Assembly (NCBI GenBank): GCA_038260305.1
Contig: JBBSNY010000010.1
Location: forward strand, 62,001-126,000
Origin: CADCVQ01 sp038260305
Lineage (GTDB): Bacteria > Actinomycetota > Thermoleophilia > Solirubrobacterales > Solirubrobacteraceae
Length of the DNA stretch: 64,000 nt
Direction of reading: 5' to 3'
The position numbers and the translations under genes were made by a program. Shown piece by piece: positions 52,815 through 60,255 of this stretch; positions within the stretch are counted from its first letter, which is position 1, and each line of letters starts with the position of its first letter. The notes beneath the pieces are model-generated. The model searched no databases. It saw only the letters and a list, made by a program, of their open reading frames with translations, and was not told the origin of the DNA.

Positions 52815-52867
52815 GACCCGTACCCCGCGCCCGCCGGCCGGGGTTCGAACCCTCCGGGCACGCCCAT

Positions 52868-53761
52868 ATGCTGCGCCGCGACATGGACCGCGACGTCGCG
52901 CTGCTGTGCAACCCATCGGCCGGCGGCGGGCGCGCGCGCCGTGTCCTGCCGCAGGTCGAAGAGGCGCTGCGCGGCCACGCCATCACGTTGCACACCAAGC
53001 TGACACGCGGCCTGCCGCACGCCCGAGAGCTCGCCGCCGCGGCGGCGCTCGCCGGTGAGGCGGTCGTGACGCTGAGCGGCGACGGGCTCGTCGGCTGCGT
53101 CGCCGGCGTCCTGCGCGAGCATCCGGACTCTCTCCTCGGCGTGCTGCCCGGCGGGCGCGGCAACGACCTCGCCCGTGCGCTCGGGATCCCTTCCGATTTG
53201 CGTGCCGCCTGCGCGGTGATCGCGACCGGCACGCCGCGCGCGCTCGACGTCGGCGACGTCGGCGGGCGCACGTTCGTCGGCATCGCATCGCTCGGCTTCG
53301 ACTCCGACGCCAACCGGATCGCGAACGCCGCGCCGGCGTGGCTCGGCGGCTCGGTATACCTCTACGCGGCGCTGCGTGCGCTGGCGTCGTGGCAGCCCGC
53401 GACGTTCGACCTCAGGCTCGACGGCGAGCCGCTGCGGGTCACCGGATGGTCAATCGCGGCGTGCAACTCGCCGTGCTACGGCGGCGGCATGAGGCTCGCG
53501 CCGGACGCCGAGCTCGACGACGGCGCGCTCGACGTCGTCGTCATCTCGAGCCTCTCCAAGCCGCGCTACCTCGCGACGCTGCCGAAGGTCTTCAAGGGCA
53601 CGCACGTCGCCCACCCGGCCGTGACGGTCCGGCGTGCCCGCACGCTCGAGATCGACGCCGACCGCCCGTTCGTCCTGTACGCCGACGGCGACCCCATCGG
53701 CGAGACGCCGGTGACGATCCGCATCGTGCCGGGCGCGCTGCGCGTGTGCATGCCTGCCTGA
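52868..53761 (+). CDS. diacylglycerol kinase family lipid kinase (YegS/DgkB-like)
   Basis: 297 residues. Asn-Pro-Ser-Ala-Gly-Gly-Gly-Arg-Ala near residue 13, Leu-Ser-Gly-Asp-Gly-Leu-Val in place of the usual Gly-Gly-Asp-Gly-Thr, Leu-Pro-Gly-Gly-Arg-Gly-Asn-Asp-Leu-Ala-Arg near residue 97, and a C-terminal beta-sandwich ending Val-Tyr-Ala/Leu-Tyr-Ala-Asp-Gly-Asp-Pro. It probably phosphorylates a lipid such as diacylglycerol or a phosphatidylinositol-type precursor. ATG 52868 or 52883 starts it. A decayed copy of its last 160 bases lies 288 bases downstream. Confidence 0.88.
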   Translation: MLRRDMDRDVALLCNPSAGGGRARRVLPQVEEALRGHAITLHTKLTRGLPHARELAAAAALAGEAVVTLSGDGLVGCVAGVLREHPDSLLGVLPGGRGNDLARALGIPSDLRAACAVIATGTPRALDVGDVGGRTFVGIASLGFDSDANRIANAAPAWLGGSVYLYAALRALASWQPATFDLRLDGEPLRVTGWSIAACNSPCYGGGMRLAPDAELDDGALDVVVISSLSKPRYLATLPKVFKGTHVAHPAVTVRRARTLEIDADRPFVLYADGDPIGETPVTIRIVPGALRVCMPA

Positions 53762-53889
53762 CGCGCGGCGACGAGCGCAGCGTCAACCGGCCCGCGGTAG
53801 CCCGCCGGCGCTACGCGACCAGCCCGACCTTGACGGTCACTCGATGCGCGGCGCCGCGGGCATCGACGTATCCGGCGGGCGACGACTTC

Positions 53890-54051
53890 GCACGTCGCCC
53901 ATCCGGCTGTCACGGTCCGCCGCACCCGCACGCTCGAGGGCGACGCCGACTGGCCGGTCACGCTCTACGCCGACGGCGATCCGATCGGCGAGACGCCGGT
54001 GACGATCCGGATCGTCCGCTGCGCTGCGGGTGCTCGCCCCCGCCTGACGCC
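53890..54051 (+). pseudogene. decayed duplicate of the lipid-kinase 3' end
   Basis: Matches bases 53602-53763 of the upstream kinase gene at a constant offset of 288 with many substitutions but almost no indels until a short deletion after 54016. Reading the same frame gives His-Val-Ala-His-Pro-Ala-Val-Thr-Val-Arg-Arg, then Leu-Tyr-Ala-Asp-Gly-Asp-Pro-Ile-Gly-Glu-Thr-Pro-Val-Thr-Ile-Arg-Ile-Val, i.e. the kinase C-terminus. Nothing upstream of 53890 is clearly homologous, so this is a fragment without a start. The rest of 53762-54296 has no gene I can support. Confidence 0.85.
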
Positions 54052-54296
54052 ACGGCCGCGGCAAGCCGACGCGGTAGTCGCTCTCCCTCGCGGTCGGCGC
54101 AGCCCAACGGGTAGGACGCTGAGCCGCAGCGACCGTGCTCTCCAAGCGCCCGTCATGGGCTTCTGATGACGTGCCCGCTGAGATAGCCGCAAACGCCCGG
54201 TAACGAACATGCTGGCACCCGGCTGCAAGCGCGCCGCGACTCCTTGCACCCGAATCCAAGACTTGAGACCGCCAAGCCACATGACTTCGCCATCGG

Positions 54297-55217
54297 TCAC
54301 AAGCGTGCCGCAACCAAGCTAGCGACGATACCAACGCCGAGGGCTACGCCAACTCCCCAGATCAAACGCTCGCGCCAGCGATCCATCTTCTCGCGATGGT
54401 TAATCTGCGCGCCGAGGAGAAACACCCCTTCTTGACGGGGTCCAACAAGAGGTCGCAGCACAAGTCCCAGCACGAAGAAGACCCCCATCCAGATCGGCAT
54501 CAACAGGGGGTGGAGAATCAGCGGCTGACTTCCATATCGAGGATAGGTCGGCTCGGGGAAGGTCGGCAATTTGGGAGGCGGAACCGCGTCCTGATGTACG
54601 AGGAACCGCAACTGGCGGGCGACACTGCCACTCTTCTCGACCGCTGCTGCCTCCCGCCGTGTTGCTGCCTCCGCTCGCTTGACCGCGGCCTGCTTCGCGA
54701 CATCCTGCCTGTGCAGACCTTGCGAATAGGCAGCAACGGCCTTGTCGTGCCGGTGATCGATCCCGGTCTGGTTGACGTCGTAGGCGATCAACTGTGTCGC
54801 CAGACCGAGCCAAAGCGTCGCCACGGGCAGAAACGCTCGCAGAAACCCCCAGACCGACGATTGGCCACGACCGAATCGGTCGCGAACGAGGTTCTTGACG
54901 TCTGTCGTCAGCTGGAGAAGTCGCGCTCGATCCGTGCTACTAGCCGAGCACTCGATACGGGATGCGAACGTCAGTTTCAGTTCGAGATTTGGATCCTTGA
55001 GTCTGGCGGCCACTCGCGTTATCTGCGTTGCGTCACCGTTCGGCTCCGCGAGGACGTCCGAGATCTCTGTCGCAACGTATTCGAGGGCGTCTTTACGGCG
55101 GACGTCATATTGAACCTCGGCGCCGCTCGCACGCAGCAGGGCGTCGAGATCAGCGAAGCCATTCGCATCGATCCGAAATGAATCGGCAAGAACCTCGTTG
55201 AATTGAGCTCGCGGCAT
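54297..55217 (-). CDS. orphan membrane protein, lower GC than surroundings
   Basis: 306 residues. A soluble N-terminal part of about 110 residues (charged, helical) is followed by a transmembrane helix (Leu-Arg-Ala-Phe-Leu-Pro-Val-Ala-Thr-Leu-Trp), a coiled Ala/Arg/Glu segment, and two further helices near the C-terminus (Met-Pro-Ile-Trp-Met-Gly-Val-Phe-Phe and Ile-Trp-Gly-Val-Gly-Val). No family recognised. Codon use includes many A/T-ending codons unlike any neighbour, which suggests recent transfer. ATG 55217 has GAGGAAG just before it; a TTG at 55277 would add 20 residues. Confidence 0.6.
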   Translation of the reverse strand: MPRAQFNEVLADSFRIDANGFADLDALLRASGAEVQYDVRRKDALEYVATEISDVLAEPNGDATQITRVAARLKDPNLELKLTFASRIECSASSTDRARLLQLTTDVKNLVRDRFGRGQSSVWGFLRAFLPVATLWLGLATQLIAYDVNQTGIDHRHDKAVAAYSQGLHRQDVAKQAAVKRAEAATRREAAAVEKSGSVARQLRFLVHQDAVPPPKLPTFPEPTYPRYGSQPLILHPLLMPIWMGVFFVLGLVLRPLVGPRQEGVFLLGAQINHREKMDRWRERLIWGVGVALGVGIVASLVAARL

Positions 55218-55468
55218 CTTCCTCGGCGGCGGTTGCGATGCCGCTTCCGGTTGAAACCCTAGCAATCGATGGTGCAAGATCCAGCGTTCCTCACTTCTGA
55301 TCCACGACTCGAGAACGTCCTGGGCGTTCTCGACACACGCGCCAGGGAGGCGTCGATGGCGCGTGGCGGGACGAGGGCTCCTCGGGCTGTCGACGCATGC
55401 GACACCGACCCACGCGCACCGAGTCGGCCTCTACAGGGCCCGAACCGGACCTGGCTCGCGGCGCTTGT

Positions 55469-56017
55469 TCAGGCGGCCAGCAGTGTCAGCCGCTCGCCCG
55501 CGCGCACGGCGACGTCGAGGCGGTTGGCGGGCGGCGCGAGCGGGCAGGTCCAGCGCGGGTCGTATGAGCACGACGGTTGGTAGGAGAAGTTCAGGTCGAG
55601 GACGAGCAGGCCGCGCTCGGTCCCCAAGTCAGCGCCCTTGATCGTGTCGAGGGCGTAGCGGCCGGCGCCGTAGGTCTCACCGCCGCTCGTCGCGTCGCGA
55701 AACGGGACGAACAGGCCGCCGCCGTATGCGTCCAGCCAGAAGAGGTCGAGCGAGATGCGGTCCGAGTGGGCGCGGGCGAAGCGCACGAAGCGCATCGTCG
55801 CGCCGTCGCTGGAGGGCAGCTCGAACGCCTCCTCGGGCGCTGGCTCGACGCGGGCGAGCAGGCGCCACGACGGGTCGTAGTCCCACATGTGCGGGCCGTC
55901 ATAGCCCGACGAGCGCTCGGGCTCCGGGATCGGGGACTGCGAGTGGCTCGCGTACAGCCGCCGACGGGCCGCGCACCAGTGCCCATGCGCTTCGGCGGGA
56001 TCGGACGATGCGCGCAC
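55469..56017 (-). CDS. DUF1684 family protein
   Basis: 182 residues. The DUF1684 core is intact: Phe-Arg-Asp-Ala-Thr-Ser-Gly-Gly-Glu-Thr-Tyr-Gly-Ala-Gly-Arg-Tyr, Leu-Asp-Leu-Asn-Phe-Ser-Tyr-Gln-Pro-Ser-Cys-Ser-Tyr, Cys-Pro-Leu-Ala-Pro-Pro-Ala-Asn. The family has no established activity. GTG 56017 is the first usual start codon, yet the frame is open further upstream and encodes Leu-Leu-Asp-Trp-Arg-Arg-Gln-Leu-Ala-Glu-Leu-Tyr, which fits the N-terminal helix of relatives, so translation may begin at a CTG or other rare codon near 56100. It follows dapL closely on the same strand. Confidence 0.8.
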   Translation of the reverse strand: MRASSDPAEAHGHWCAARRRLYASHSQSPIPEPERSSGYDGPHMWDYDPSWRLLARVEPAPEEAFELPSSDGATMRFVRFARAHSDRISLDLFWLDAYGGGLFVPFRDATSGGETYGAGRYALDTIKGADLGTERGLLVLDLNFSYQPSCSYDPRWTCPLAPPANRLDVAVRAGERLTLLAA

Positions 56018-56108
56018 CGACTCGTACAGCTCGGCCAGCTGCCGGCGCCAGTCCAGCAGCGCGGCGATCGAGGCGGGGTCCCTTGCGGCGATCCCGACCA
56101 GTCCTCGC

Positions 56109-57278
56109 TTACGCCGCGGCGAGCTTGCCGAGCCGCTCGACGGCCTCGATGAGGCGATCGTCGGGCGTCGTCAGCGAGATGCGGAAGAAGCCCTCGCCGT
56201 TGGGGCCGTAGGCGCCGCCGGGCGAGATCACGACGGCGGCCTCCTCGAGCACATGCGCGCAGTATGCGGCCGAGGTCTCGAAGCCGTCGGGGATCGGCGC
56301 CCAGATGTAGATCGTCGCGCGCGGCGGGGTGACATGGACGCCGATCGCGCGCAAGGCGTCGACGACGAGGTCGCGGCGGCGCGTGTAGAGGGCGTTCATC
56401 TCGAGCTTGTCGCCGTCCATGTCCGGGCTCAGCGCGGCGATGCCGGCGAGCTGGACCGCCTCGAACAGGCCCGAGTCGATGTTCGTCTTGAGGCGCCAAT
56501 AATGCTCGATCGCCTCGGCGTTGCCGACGATCGCCGCGCAGCGCCAGCCGGTCATGTTGTAGCCCTTGGACCACGAGAAGACCTCGACGCCGACGTCCTT
56601 GGCGCCCGGCGTCGCGAGGAACGACGGCGCGCGGTAGCCGTCGTAGGTCGTCTCGGAGTAGGCGTTGTCGGACACGGCGAGGATGTCCGTGCCGGTGCAG
56701 TAGTCGACGACCTCCTCGTAGAAGCCATCGCGCACGACCGCGCCCGTCGGGTTGTTCGGGTAGTTGAAGAACATGAGCTTGGCGCGCGCCCGGTCGGCCT
56801 CGGAGATCGCGCTGAGGTCCGGCGTGAAGCCGTGCTCGGGGCGCAGCGCCATCAGCACGGGATCGCCGCCGGCGATGATCGGCCCGCCGGTGTAGACCGG
56901 GTAGCCGGGGTCGGCGCTCAAAGCGGCGTCGCCCGCGTCGAGGAACGCGAGGTTGAGGTTGAAGATGCACTCCTTCGCGCCGATCGCCGGCATGATCTCC
57001 GTCGCAGGATCGAGCTCGACGTCGAAGCGGCGCATGTAGAAGTCCGACACGGCCTCACGGAAGTCCATGCGGCCGCGGTTGGAGGGATAACGGTGCGTCT
57101 CGGGCTCGGTGATCGCCTCGGCCATCGCCTCGACGACGAGCGCGGGCGTCGGGCGGTCGGGATCGCCGATGCCGAGCGAGATGACGTCGATGCCCTGCGC
57201 CTTCTTCGCGGCGATCTTGCGCTCGAGCTCGGCAAACAGGTACGGCGGGATGCGGTCCAGGCGACGGCTCGGCTTCAC
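56109..57278 (-). CDS. dapL: LL-diaminopimelate aminotransferase-type PLP enzyme
   Basis: 389 residues, fold-type I aminotransferase. Gly-Ile-Gly-Asp-Pro-Asp-Arg-Pro-Thr-Pro near 37-46, Asn-Tyr-Pro-Asn-Asn-Pro-Thr-Gly near 170, and PLP lysine in Ser-Trp-Ser-Lys-Gly-Tyr-Asn-Met-Thr-Gly-Trp-Arg near 235. These match the DapL (DapL2-type) subgroup, which converts tetrahydrodipicolinate directly to LL-diaminopimelate. ATG 57278 overlaps the stop of the dapF homologue (ATGA), so both act in diaminopimelate/lysine formation. A related aminotransferase specificity cannot be fully excluded. Confidence 0.85.
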   Translation of the reverse strand: MKPSRRLDRIPPYLFAELERKIAAKKAQGIDVISLGIGDPDRPTPALVVEAMAEAITEPETHRYPSNRGRMDFREAVSDFYMRRFDVELDPATEIMPAIGAKECIFNLNLAFLDAGDAALSADPGYPVYTGGPIIAGGDPVLMALRPEHGFTPDLSAISEADRARAKLMFFNYPNNPTGAVVRDGFYEEVVDYCTGTDILAVSDNAYSETTYDGYRAPSFLATPGAKDVGVEVFSWSKGYNMTGWRCAAIVGNAEAIEHYWRLKTNIDSGLFEAVQLAGIAALSPDMDGDKLEMNALYTRRRDLVVDALRAIGVHVTPPRATIYIWAPIPDGFETSAAYCAHVLEEAAVVISPGGAYGPNGEGFFRISLTTPDDRLIEAVERLGKLAAA

Positions 57279-58132
57279 AGCTTCTCCAGTTGTTCGATGA
57301 AGTCATCGGCGAGCTCGCCCCGGTACACCGGAACGGCCCAGCCGCTGAGTGTGTAGTGCAGGTCCTCCGCGACGTCGACATGCAGGTCGCCGCCGTCGAG
57401 GCGGACCGTCACGGGCGAATCGCCGCCGCGCAGGACGGAGGCGATCGCGGCGCCGCTGGCGCCGGTGCCCGAGGACATCGTCTCCCCCACGCCGCGCTCG
57501 AAGATCCGCGCGCGGATGACGCCCGGCTCGAGCTCGCCGTACCAGGACACGTTCGTGCGGTTCGGAAACAACTCGTGCTCCATGATCGCGGTGCCGATCG
57601 CGGGCAGGTCGAGCGCGTCGAGCTCGGCGACGTCGGGCGTGTGGATCACGCACTGCGGGTTGCCGACCTGGACGTGCTGGAAGCGCCACTCGCGCCCCTG
57701 TGCCGTCAGGCGGCCCGCGCCGTCGGCGTCGCCCGTCGGGAAGTCGTCGGACGCGCGGCGCGCGCGGCCCATGTCGAGCGTGCAGGTCGTCGGCCCGGTG
57801 ATCGTCGGTCGGATCTCGCCGGCGGCCGTCTGGATCGAGAACTGGTCGCTGTCTGTCCAGCCCGCCCGGCGCAGATACATGACCGCCTCGCGCGCGCCGT
57901 TGCCCGACAGCTCGGCCTCCGAGCCGTCGGGGTTGAAGATCCGCAGACGCGCGACGAAGCCGCGCTCGTCGGGTGCCGACAGCAGCAGGATCCCGTCCGA
58001 TCCGACGCCGAGATGTGGGTCGCAGATGCGTCGGATGCGCCCCGGCGTGAGCTCGAACGGCACGGCCCGCTCCTCGAAGATGAGGTAGTCGTTGCCGAGC
58101 GCCTGCCATTTCTGAAATGCGACCGCGGTCAT
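57275..58132 (-). CDS. dapF: diaminopimelate epimerase homologue lacking both catalytic cysteines
   Basis: 285 residues, normal DapF length and two-lobed fold. The conserved Asn-Pro-Asp-Gly-Ser-Glu and Gly-Asn-Gly-Ala-Arg signature is present, but the catalytic Cys before Gly-Asn-Gly is Ser76, and the second catalytic Cys in the Gly-Val-Gly-Glu-Thr-x-x-Cys-Gly-Thr-Gly motif is Ser221. Known DapF uses a Cys/Cys acid-base pair; Cys-to-Ser mutants of characterised enzymes are severely impaired. Substrate-binding residues are otherwise kept. The product may bind LL-DAP without epimerising, use a different mechanism, or be regulatory. It is coupled to dapL. TAGACT lies 10 bases before ATG 58132. 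Confidence 0.88.
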   Translation of the reverse strand: MTAVAFQKWQALGNDYLIFEERAVPFELTPGRIRRICDPHLGVGSDGILLLSAPDERGFVARLRIFNPDGSEAELSGNGAREAVMYLRRAGWTDSDQFSIQTAAGEIRPTITGPTTCTLDMGRARRASDDFPTGDADGAGRLTAQGREWRFQHVQVGNPQCVIHTPDVAELDALDLPAIGTAIMEHELFPNRTNVSWYGELEPGVIRARIFERGVGETMSSGTGASGAAIASVLRGGDSPVTVRLDGGDLHVDVAEDLHYTLSGWAVPVYRGELADDFIEQLEKL

Positions 58133-58142
58133 GCGGGCGCCG

Positions 58143-58148
58143 AGTCTA
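58143..58148 (-). promoter_or_regulatory. putative -10 element (TAGACT) of dapF-dapL
   Basis: TAGACT on the minus strand, 10 bases before ATG 58132. Confidence 0.45.
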
Positions 58149-58545
58149 GTCCGAGCCTCACTTCTCACCGGGCGAGCCGTTTGTGCTCGCAGGGTCATGC
58201 CGTGTGAGGAGAGGCCGTCACGAGGTCGGAGTGCGCCGGACGGGCCGTTGGTGGCGCTGTTGGCATCGCCGTGGCGCTCGCGCTGGCGGCGACGACAGCC
58301 TGCGCCGTCGCGGGCGCGGCCTCGTGGACGGCGCCGTTTGACGTCGCAAGGCCGCATCGCGCGGTCCCGTCGACGAGGACCACGCCCGGCTTCGAGCCCG
58401 TCCTGCGGGTGGTCAGCGGGGGGCCGATCACGGCCTAGCGCGCTGTTCGCGTGGGCCGCCGCCGGGCGCGTGCTGGCCCGAACGCTGTCGCCGCGCAGCG
58501 GGCTTGGCGCGGTGCGCAGCGTCGCCGCGCCCGGCGGGCGGGCGC

Positions 58546-58680
58546 ATGGAGACCACCCTCGGCTACCGAAGCTCCGAGACACCCCGGTACTACACCGTCG
58601 CGAGCGCCGCGGATCGTGGCCGCGCGGTGGCCTGGGTGGCCGAGCGCAGCGCCCGCCTGCGGGCGGTGAGCAGTCGCTGA
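58546..58680 (+). CDS. possible 44-residue orphan peptide
   Basis: ATG 58546 to TGA 58680. The product has aromatic residues (Tyr-Arg, Arg-Tyr-Tyr) and an Ala-Trp-Val-Ala-Glu-Arg helix, unlike the Arg/Pro strings of chance frames in this genome. No ribosome-binding site or -10-like hexamer is seen, and no family is known. It could be the tail of a decayed gene. Confidence 0.25.
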   Translation: METTLGYRSSETPRYYTVASAADRGRAVAWVAERSARLRAVSSR

Positions 58681-58698
58681 CCGCCTCGTCGCGAGTGC

Positions 58699-59607
58699 TC
58701 ACGTCGTGCGCCGGCTCTCGTCGATCAGCGCCGCTACCTCGTCCGGCGAGCGGCCGGCGATGTCGATGATTTCGACGTCGGGCAGCTTGCGCATCCACGT
58801 GAGCTGACGGCGCGCGAAGTTGCGCGTGCGCTGCTTCATCGCGTCGACGTCGCCGGCGAGCAGCTCCTCGAAGCCGAGTGCGACGCGCGCCGTCACCGAA
58901 GCGCCGGCGGCGTGCGCGCGGCGGACTTCCTCGACGGCGCCCGCGGCAACCATCGCGTCGACGCGCCGTTCGATGCGCGCGTAGAGCTCGTCGCGGTCTC
59001 GGGTCAGCCCGACGAGGCGGGTCGGATGGCGCGTGTCGTCGGTCCACAGACGATTGGGCCCGCTCGGCGGCTCGAGCGCGCCCTGCGCGAGCAGCTCAAG
59101 AGAGCGCACGATGCGGTGGCGGTCGCGGGGATCGATCGTGGCCGCGGCCCACGGCGCCTCGCGCGCGAGATCGCCATGCAGTGCCGCGGCCCCGCGCGCG
59201 GCGAGCTGCGCCTCGATGCGCTCGCGCACGCCGGCCGGCGGGGGTGGTCGCAGCTCGAGCTCGGCAAGTGCGGCGCGCAGGTACAGGCCGGTGCCGCCGA
59301 CGACGATCGGCGTCGCCCCCTCGGACAGCAGCCCGTCGATCTCGGCGTGTGCGCGCGCCGCGTACTCGGCGACGGAGAAGCGCTCGTCGACCGGCACGAA
59401 CGAGATCAGCCGGTGCTCGAGCCGCGCGCGCTGCGCCATGTCGGGCACGCCCGTGAGGATCTCGAGGCCCGCGTAGACCTGCAACGCATCCGCGGACACC
59501 GCGACCGGCCGCTGCCCGCGCGCCCGCAGGCGATCAGCAAGCGCGACCGCGACGTCGCTCTTGCCGACGCCGGTCGGGCCGAAGACGGCGAGCACGCGGG
59601 CGGACAT
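58699..59607 (-). CDS. miaA: tRNA dimethylallyltransferase
   Basis: 302 residues. P-loop Gly-Pro-Thr-Gly-Val-Gly-Lys-Ser at 10-17, Ser-Ala-Asp-Ala-Leu-Gln-Val-Tyr near 38-45, Val-Gly-Gly-Thr-Gly-Leu-Tyr near 103, Asp-Pro-Arg-Asp-Arg-His-Arg-Ile near 160, and Thr-Arg-Asn-Phe-Ala-Arg-Arg-Gln-Leu-Thr-Trp near 260. Adds the isopentenyl group to A37 of UNN-reading tRNAs. Located upstream of the dapF homologue as in many actinobacteria. A CATACT hexamer lies 7 bases before ATG 59607. Confidence 0.95.
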   Translation of the reverse strand: MSARVLAVFGPTGVGKSDVAVALADRLRARGQRPVAVSADALQVYAGLEILTGVPDMAQRARLEHRLISFVPVDERFSVAEYAARAHAEIDGLLSEGATPIVVGGTGLYLRAALAELELRPPPPAGVRERIEAQLAARGAAALHGDLAREAPWAAATIDPRDRHRIVRSLELLAQGALEPPSGPNRLWTDDTRHPTRLVGLTRDRDELYARIERRVDAMVAAGAVEEVRRAHAAGASVTARVALGFEELLAGDVDAMKQRTRNFARRQLTWMRKLPDVEIIDIAGRSPDEVAALIDESRRTT

Positions 59608-59614
59608 GTCGATC

Positions 59615-59620
59615 AGTATG
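59615..59620 (-). promoter_or_regulatory. putative -10 element (CATACT) of miaA
   Basis: CATACT on the minus strand, 7 bases before ATG 59607. Confidence 0.3.
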
Positions 59621-59669
59621 CGGCTGGCTCCGTTGACGCGGCGACCGCTCGTGCACGACGATCGGCGCC

Positions 59670-60222
59670 GTGACCTCCAAGGTCGGCTACTGGATCGGCG
59701 GGGGCCTGCTCCTCGCCGCCGTGCTGGGCGCGGTCCTGTGGGGCGTGCTCATGTTCCGCTCACGTCGTTCGCACGCTCGACGACTTCCAGCGCGTCACGA
59801 TCCCGAACAGCGCGACGATCCGCCTCGAGGCGCGCAAGTACGTCGTCTACGTCGAGGGGCCGCGGGCCGACGAGTCGACGCCACCGGTGCAGCTCTCGAT
59901 CACCGGCCCGCGCAACGAGCGACGCCTCGCGATCCGGCCCTACAGCGGCTCTCTGACGTACTCGTTTCACACGGCCGGCTCGGCGGTCGCGACCGTGACG
60001 GCGCCGCGCGCCGGCGACTATCTCGTGCGCGTGCCGGGCGTCGGCGCGCCCGGCCTCTATGAGATCGCGATCGGCGAGAGCGTCGGCGGCCAGATCGTGG
60101 CCGCGATCGGCGGAGCGTTCGCGATTGGCGGCGTGTTCGAAATCGCGGGCGTCGCGCTGCTCGTCGTGACGGGCGTGCGCCGCTCGCGCCGGCGGGCCGC
60201 GGCGGCGCGCCGCGAGCCGTAG
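59670..60222 (+). pseudogene. two-helix membrane protein with internal frameshift
   Basis: GTG 59670 opens a frame with an N-terminal transmembrane helix (Gly-Gly-Leu-Leu-Leu-Ala-Ala-Val-Leu-Gly). Around 59740-59765 the coding quality moves to the next frame, which then runs without a stop to 60222 and encodes Val-Arg-Thr-Leu-Asp-Asp-Phe, beta-strands (Ile-Arg-Leu-Glu-Ala-Arg-Lys-Tyr-Val-Val-Tyr-Val-Glu-Gly-Pro), and a C-terminal transmembrane helix with a basic tail. The two parts make one sensible protein of about 184 residues if a +1 shift is allowed. It may be a true mutation, a sequencing error or programmed frameshifting. No named family recognised. Confidence 0.65.
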
Positions 60223-60240
60223 CCGGCCCTGCCCGGCCGC

Positions 60241-60246
60241 TATGGT
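60241..60246 (+). promoter_or_regulatory. putative -10 element (TATGGT) of FIST gene
   Basis: TATGGT ends 9 bases before ATG 60256, no ribosome-binding site. Confidence 0.4.
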
Positions 60247-60255
60247 CAGCGGGCC

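Larger units (their letters stand above)
58133..58698. other. 566-base region between dapF and miaA
   Basis: No confident gene. On the plus strand 58228-58437 reads as a plausible short secreted peptide (hydrophobic Ala/Val core, then a Pro/Thr-rich end before a TAG) but has no usual start codon except an internal GTG. A 44-codon frame at 58546-58680 follows. The region may hold remnants of a small surface protein. Confidence 0.4.

Noticed and set aside
52838..52866. tRNA-like 3' end (GGGGTTCGAACCC arm, then GGGCACG and CCCA)
   Set aside because: It looks like a T-arm plus acceptor and CCA end, but no matching 5' acceptor, D-arm or anticodon arm exists in the preceding 100 bases, and the T-stem has a mismatch. 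It could be a tRNA remnant or chance; not called.
53762..53889. Further homology to the kinase gene upstream of the decayed copy
   Set aside because: Short matches such as CGCTAC and TGACGGTCAC can be aligned only with gaps and are within chance for GC-rich DNA.
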